Positions 62,333 through 64,000 of a DNA stretch of 64,000 bases are shown here, piece after piece (position 1 is the stretch's first letter; each line of letters begins with the position of its first letter). The notes under the pieces are model-generated. The model was not told the origin of the DNA and did not search any database. It saw only the letters and a list, made by a program, of their open reading frames with translations. The translations under genes were made by a program, and so were the position numbers. The stretch is from NCBI GenBank assembly GCA_006226595.1, contig SBGP01000079.1, positions 1 through 64,000 on the forward strand. The letters run 5' to 3'. Source of the stretch: Deltaproteobacteria bacterium (GTDB taxonomy: Bacteria; Myxococcota_A; UBA796; GCA-2862545).

Positions 62333-62893
62333 TCAGGGAGCCGGGCGGAGCATCGCGATGACCGCGTCCGCCGCGTGATCGACGTTCACGTCCAGCCCCA
62401 GCTGGCGCACCGCCACCGTGCCGAACACGGCGGCGACGAGGAGCTCGGCGATGGCGCGTGGGTCGAGGTCCTCGCGTACTTCGCCCTCGGCCACCGTCCG
62501 CAGCAGCTCGATGGCCGCCATCACCGCGGCGACGGTGCGGGCGCGGACCTTGGTCGAGCGGGCACACCCGTCGAGGAGCACGGCGAGCCGCGCATCGTCG
62601 CCCACCGACCCGATCGAGCGCACGAACTGACGGATCGACCGCTCCAGATCGCCGCTGCCGGGCGAGGTCCGCACGATGATCGCGGTGTAGTCGGCGAGAA
62701 TGGACTCCGCGACCGCCGCGAGGAAGTCCTCGCGGTCCTCGAAGTGCACGTAGAAAGCGCCGCGGGTGAACCCGGCCCGCTTGCAGATCTTGTCGAGGCT
62801 CGGCGCGTCGAAGCCTTGCTCGTTGACCAGCGCACGGCCGGCATCGATGAGGGCCTGGCGCGTGCGGGCCTTGGTCTCGGCACGCGTCGTCAT
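62333..62893 (-). CDS. TetR-family transcriptional regulator
   Basis: A 186-residue repressor-type protein. The N-terminal helix-turn-helix is standard: RQALIDAGRALVNEQGFDAP, then SLDKICKRAGFTRGAFYVHF (recognition helix), then EDREDFLAAVAESI. The ligand-binding C-terminal domain is variable; it has one Cys (DGCARS). Its ATG overlaps the stop of the OmpA lipoprotein gene by one base (TGATG), an uncommon arrangement for a regulator and a hint that it controls this transcript. Ligand and operator are unknown; no clear palindrome was recognised next to the gene. Confidence 0.93.
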   Translation of the reverse strand: MTTRAETKARTRQALIDAGRALVNEQGFDAPSLDKICKRAGFTRGAFYVHFEDREDFLAAVAESILADYTAIIVRTSPGSGDLERSIRQFVRSIGSVGDDARLAVLLDGCARSTKVRARTVAAVMAAIELLRTVAEGEVREDLDPRAIAELLVAAVFGTVAVRQLGLDVNVDHAADAVIAMLRPAP

Positions 62894-63699
62894 CAGATCT
62901 CGTTGCCGCCCGCCAGCGACTCGAGCTCGTCGTAGCCCGGCAGATCGGAGAGGTCGGGCACCACCACGATCTCGATGCGGCGGTTGTTCCGCTTGCCGTC
63001 GGGCGTGCGGTTCGTGTCGACGGGCTGGAACTCCGAGTACGACGCGATGCTCACGCGCTCGGGCCCGAGGCCTCCGCGCTCGAGCACCTTGACCACGGCA
63101 ATCGCGCGAGCAGCGCCGAGGTGCCAGTTGCTCGGAAAACGCTCGGTCGCGATGGGCACGTCGTCGGTGTGGCCAGCGACCTGGTACTCGCGGCCCTCGA
63201 TCGAGGCGAGCACCTCGGCGACCTCGAGCAGCGCCGCCTTGCCGTCCTTGGAGACGGTGGCCGAGCCGGCGCCGAACAGGATGTCGGTCGCGAGCTCCAC
63301 GACCATGCGGCCGTCGACGATCTTCACGCGCAGGGTGCCGGCGTCGATCAGTGCCTGGAAGCGGGCCACGAGGTCGCGGTAGGACTCGAGCGCCGCGTCG
63401 GCACGGGCCTTGCGCATCTCGGCCTCGGCGAGCGCCTGCTTCATCGCCTCGATGTCCTCGGCGAGGGCGCCGGCCTCGGCAATCTTCGCAGCGAGCTTGC
63501 GGTTGGTCTCTTCGAGGGCGGCCTGGGACGCCTCGACCTGGCTCTGGAGACGGCGCAGGCTCTCGTCCTGGTCGGCGACGACGCCTTGCAGCTCTTCGAG
63601 CTCGGCCTCGAGCCGAGCCTTGTCGTCGAGCGCCTCGGTGTAGCGGCCCTTGGGCACGCAGGCGCAGAGGAGGAGAGCGGTGAAGACGGCCTTGTTCAT
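62893..63699 (-). CDS. OmpA-family lipoprotein with coiled coil
   Basis: A 268-residue outer-membrane lipoprotein. From ATG 63699: MNKAVFTALLLCAC, lipobox LLCAC with Cys12 or Cys14 as the lipid site. A coiled coil spans about 25-125 (ARLEAELEELQGVVADQDES, LAEDIEAMKQALAEAEMRKA). The C-terminal OmpA domain (about 140-250) binds peptidoglycan: ILFGAGSATVSKDGKAALLE, YQVAGHTDDVPI, SNWHLGAARAIAVVKVLE and TPDGKRNNRRIEIVVVP, with the conserved Asp and Arg. The order resembles MotB/OmpA-like tethers that link the outer membrane to the wall. It lies between an M18 peptidase and tetR, 13 bases after the former. Confidence 0.92.
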   Translation of the reverse strand: MNKAVFTALLLCACVPKGRYTEALDDKARLEAELEELQGVVADQDESLRRLQSQVEASQAALEETNRKLAAKIAEAGALAEDIEAMKQALAEAEMRKARADAALESYRDLVARFQALIDAGTLRVKIVDGRMVVELATDILFGAGSATVSKDGKAALLEVAEVLASIEGREYQVAGHTDDVPIATERFPSNWHLGAARAIAVVKVLERGGLGPERVSIASYSEFQPVDTNRTPDGKRNNRRIEIVVVPDLSDLPGYDELESLAGGNEI

Positions 63700-63712
63700 G
63701 GAGTGCACGCTA

Positions 63713-64000
63713 CTACGCCGGACCGTGTCCCTGCAGGTACGCGCGCAGGATGTCCACCATCGGCTGGTGGTCCGCGGTCCCGCACATCTCGCGCGCCGAG
63801 TGCATCGAGAGCATCGGGTTGCCGACGTCGACCGTGCGAACGCCCAGGTTCGACGCGACGATGGGACCCACCGTACTGCCGCATCCCAGGTCGGCGCGGT
63901 TCACGAACCACTGCACGGGCGCGCCCACTTCCTCGGCGAGCGCGAGGATCAGCGCCGAGGAGTCGGCCTCGGTGCCGTAGCGCCAGTTCGCGTTGCGCTT
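63713..64000 (-). CDS. M18-family aminopeptidase, C-terminal part only
   Basis: About 95 C-terminal residues are seen; the rest lies beyond the window. The text reads RADLGCGSTVGPIVASNLGV, then RTVDVGNPMLSMHSAREMCG, the strongly conserved end of aspartyl/M18 aminopeptidases, in which the His of MHSxREM binds the second zinc. M18 enzymes are large dodecameric cytosolic peptidases removing acidic or other N-terminal residues. Thirteen bases separate its stop from the OmpA lipoprotein start, so they may share a transcript. Confidence 0.92.
   Translation of the reverse strand, partial: KRNANWRYGTEADSSALILALAEEVGAPVQWFVNRADLGCGSTVGPIVASNLGVRTVDVGNPMLSMHSAREMCGTADHQPMVDILRAYLQGHGPA

Overview
The window looks like chromosomal DNA of a G+C-rich, Gram-negative bacterium, most likely a member of the Myxococcota or a related deltaproteobacterial lineage. 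This is inferred from several things seen together: an FHA-GAF sigma-54 activator, a membrane-anchored Ser/Thr kinase, many lipoproteins with clear lipoboxes, a TonB receptor and an OmpA-type lipoprotein (so an outer membrane), and a secreted protein with a long Thr-Asp repeat and a MYXO-CTERM-like tail. Third codon positions are so G/C-rich that very long spurious reading frames run opposite most real genes. I see no rRNA, tRNA, IS element, integrase or CRISPR array.

Layout. 1-9.1 kb: a minus-strand pair (coaE and a sigma-54 activator), a small-molecule kinase, a TPR-like exported protein, a triple-helix-turn-helix protein, and a Ser/Thr kinase operon ending in two lipoproteins. 9.2-17.2 kb: the PEP-synthase regulator ppsR, an SCP2-domain protein, lon, then a tightly overlapping biotin carboxylase / biotin carrier / methylmalonyl-CoA mutase large-subunit operon. 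17.3-22.3 kb: a class II amidotransferase, a TonB receptor, a tandem FKBP isomerase, an FHA-like membrane protein and a zinc-free L36. 22.4-27.7 kb: a YbjN protein, an amylase-family lipoprotein divergent from the Thr-Asp-repeat protein, and a propeller-like protein. 27.7-32.5 kb: a COG0523 GTPase, sulfotransferase, methyltransferase, alkyltransferase-like protein, lipoprotein and a PhyH-type oxygenase. 32.5-38.4 kb: an unusual primase-like/RecA-fold ATPase fusion, full-length metH and a ferritin-like protein with a sigma-54-type promoter. 38.4-48.9 kb: a GMC oxidoreductase with partner, a degenerate alpha/beta-hydrolase-like protein, a coupled run tcdA / aspartoacylase-like / rlmI / sfsA, then pdxJ, an adenylate cyclase and a glutathione transferase. 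49-55.7 kb: thiC under a TPP riboswitch, a lipoprotein, an ECF sigma/FecR-like pair and transketolase. 55.8-64 kb: a decayed ORF, a class A PBP with UB2H domain, a DUF4132 protein, an M15-like peptidase, TetR, an OmpA lipoprotein and the end of an M18 aminopeptidase.

Functional threads. Propionate/methylmalonyl-CoA metabolism and methionine synthesis both need B12. Thiamine (thiC, with TPP-dependent transketolase) and pyridoxal phosphate (pdxJ) synthesis are also present. Signalling genes are dense (Ser/Thr kinase, FHA proteins, cyclase, sigma-54 activator, ECF sigma). Genes are packed very tightly: seven of twelve tail-to-tail pairs overlap, and many same-strand pairs share ATGA, GTGA or TGATG junctions. 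I did not find a clear multi-gene novel system; the best candidate for something poorly described is the primase-like/ATPase fusion at 32.5 kb.
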